Source: Ceratopteris richardii (taxonomy: Eukaryota > Streptophyta > Polypodiopsida > Polypodiales > Pteridaceae). From it: a DNA stretch of 64,000 nucleotides. Of this stretch, positions 62,342 to 64,000 are shown piece after piece. The DNA is taken from the NCBI GenBank assembly GCA_020310875.1, contig CM035412.1:133778773-133842772 (forward strand). Direction: 5' to 3'. Both the position numbers and the translations under genes were made by a program. Under the pieces are notes generated by a model. That model was not told where the DNA came from. It worked only from the letters and a program-made list of their open reading frames with translations, and did no database searches. Within the stretch, counting starts at the first letter, position 1. Each line of letters starts with the position of its first letter.

Positions 62342-63399
62342 TGTTGGTGCAATTCAAGCCTTCACCTTTGGCTTGGAACCCTTGAAGGATATCTCTACAT
62401 GAAGCAAAAGTCATAGGAACTTATGCTTATGAACTATTACCATTTTACTCCTTGTAAAAGTCTAAATGACTTGGCATTTATGTATACACACCTACTTGTT
62501 TAGATTCGTGGAAAAATGGATGGTGTAAGTGGAGAGAATATCTCCCTACTTTTAGAGGAGAGATTCTAGGGAGCCTTAGTTTGAATTTGAAATTCAAATA
62601 CATCTCCATCACATATAAAAGTCAATGTAAAAACTCGCGGGATAGAGAGTGAACTTCCGAGCTCCATTTTTCACTATCATTGAGTGTGTGAGTGCTACAC
62701 TATAGCCTACACATCTCCAACTCATTAGGCTACATCTATCAAGCCAATGAGATTGTACATTCATGTGAATTAATAGAAAGAGTTACATTCATTACTTCTG
62801 TGTTCTCTGAGTGGTCTACCTCCAAGTCTGTGAACTTCAACAGGTCATATCTCAGGCTCTACCTATCCAAATCAAGATATTCAAAGCACATTGGATTCAG
62901 CCCAAAGTCTTATACAGGCCTACAAATTTTGAAATCAATTGGTTCAGTCATTGCAGAGAAATCTCAGTCGAAGTGCTCACTGGTCTGTGTCTTCAGAGCT
63001 CCTAAAATATTGGGGGTAAACTTTATTTTGCTAAAGTGATTTCTCAGAGTATAGTTCATCATTTCTTCTCATTCCACTTGCAAATGGTAGCTTGTTAATC
63101 TAGTTTAATATGTCCAGAAGGAATTTGATCAATTGTAAGTGTGCTCGTCATACTGAGTGAAAGACTGAGCAGGTATCAAGATCAAAATAGAAAGTTTTCA
63201 AGCCTAGTGAAGTGCAAACTCATCTGTTTTGATCTAATCATTATTCAAATCATTTCCAAAGTACATATAGCATATTTTGGTATCATTTGAAAGCTCAAGG
63301 AGTCTACTAAGCATATCAGGAGTCAAAGAGGGCTGGTGCAAAGCAGGATTAGCAGTACCAACTCAATCTTCTGAGTGCACCCAACCATCTCTCACAACA
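62342..63399 (+). repeat. 3' LTR of Copia-4
   Basis: 1058 bp, 35 bp longer than the 5' LTR through three small gaps of about 13, 7 and 15 bp. Confidence 0.95.
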
Positions 63400-63404
63400 C
63401 TCTC

Positions 63405-64000
63405 CTGGTGCTAGATGACAGCTGACGGTTATGGTTCCTTGCCAAGTTTTGATCATATCCTCAATTATGAGTTCCAAAAGAGCATTTCCCATCCTTTGAA
63501 GAGTTTTCCCTCCTTGCATGAGGATCCACCACCTGGCTCATTTTCTTCTCCTTCTCCACCGGGTTGATGTGCATTGTATAGCACTCAACCTTACCTGTAC
63601 TTGCCAACCATCCTAGCAGTTCTTGATTGGAATCGTCTTTATAGAGCAACGGACTTTGATATTCTCCCAGCTTCGTGTCTTGATTCTTGGAGAGCTGCAA
63701 GTTGAACCCGTCTTGAAGCAGATTCTTGTAGGTGTCTGTGTTCAAAGAAAACCTAGCTCATGCCATCTCTTGCCTTACTTTCTCCTTTGCTTTCTTTTCC
63801 ATCTCATAGACTATTATTGTCTTCTTCTTGTCGATCGAGTTTGGAGATACTTGGATTTGAATCCGATCAGACTTTGGCCCTATAGAAATGAAACTTGTGT
63901 GCCAGTCATGCACACAATTGGCTTGCATAAGCCATGGCCATCCGAGTAGGATCGAGAAAGTGGCCTCTAAGGTCCTTGGTCTTACTATCAAATAATCGAC
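63405..64000 (-). mobile_element. Antisense gypsy fragment at the window end
   Basis: Minus strand 63991-63758 reads VRPRTLEATFSILLGWPWL, then NCVHDW, the stretch that closes the gypsy protease region before RT. 63745-63461 continues as unassigned linker. It is distinct in sequence from the gypsy at 27050-31390. Together with 56894-57039 it was one block before Copia-4 inserted. It runs out of the window and its state cannot be judged. Confidence 0.6.

Larger units (their letters stand above)
57040..63399 (+). mobile_element. Copia-4: full-length copia, best preserved here
   Basis: LTR (57040-58062), tRNA-Met primer site, gag from 58088 (UBN2 domain, CNICGLSNHTTDEC knuckle at about 58879-58920), protease (IDSGCSNHV, about 59188), GAG-pre-integrase (IWHKRLGH, about 59585), integrase core (EQNGVAERRNR, about 60065), RT ([28 protein letters not shown]; about 60950-61500), RNase H (DADWAGCKDD and SSTEAEYRGL; about 61840-62270), polypurine tract and 3' LTR. 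A perfect 5-bp target duplication, CTCTC, lies at 57035-57039 and 63400-63404. The LTRs differ at about 22 of 1020 positions plus three small gaps, about 2.2%. Depending on the substitution rate assumed, that is one to a few million years. Broken, with about two breaks. Confidence 0.97.

Overview
This is a repeat-packed stretch of land-plant nuclear DNA. The signs are Ty1/copia LTR retrotransposons primed by initiator tRNA-Met, Ty3/gypsy remnants, and a plant-type L1 LINE with a CCHC ORF1 and an RVT zinc-finger tail in ORF2. Low GC outside the LINE, thick nesting and no recognisable host gene fit a large genome such as a fern, lycophyte or conifer. That last step is inference, and no species is claimed. 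All LTR elements are described here as fossils.

Layout. At 1-522 there is a short flank with two tandem hairpins. At 523-5240 lies a 5'-truncated copia element (Copia-1). At 5241-6413 lies an older antisense copia fragment, interrupted by Copia-2 (6414-12650, old). At 12651-16526 the sequence is mostly unassigned, with a tRNA-like SINE head near 13110-13175 and a CACGACACTTG minisatellite at 15585-16098. At 16527-17170 an antisense gypsy primer-binding site and LTR-like block abut an old antisense copia (17171-20586). Copia-3 (20587-26938) sits at the outer edge of that copia. An antisense gypsy gag-protease-RT remnant follows (about 27050-31390).

From 29201 the window is dominated by a tandem segmental duplication. 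Copy A is 29201-42713 and copy B is 43002-56893. Each is about 7.5 kb once later insertions are removed, and the two differ by roughly 3% where counted by hand. Copy A alone carries a full-length L1 LINE (34740-40730, ORF2 intact). Copy B alone carries an antisense copia (43222-49629). Both copies hold an LTR-plus-gag-start insertion between about 155-bp direct repeats, remnants of the gypsy gag, and antisense exon-like blocks of an unrecognised gene. The junction between copies runs through a (TA)n tract and a short microhomology.

Past copy B lies Copia-4 (57040-63399), the best preserved LTR element, with a perfect 5-bp target duplication. The window ends in another antisense gypsy fragment. 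Order of events, from LTR divergence and presence or absence: Copia-2 (more than 10%), Copia-3 (about 5%), the duplication (about 3%), Copia-4 (about 2.2%), and the copia inside copy B (about 1.5%). The LINE also post-dates the duplication. I see no CRISPR array, operon, tRNA gene or rRNA gene, and no novel cellular system. The most informative content is the rearrangement history.
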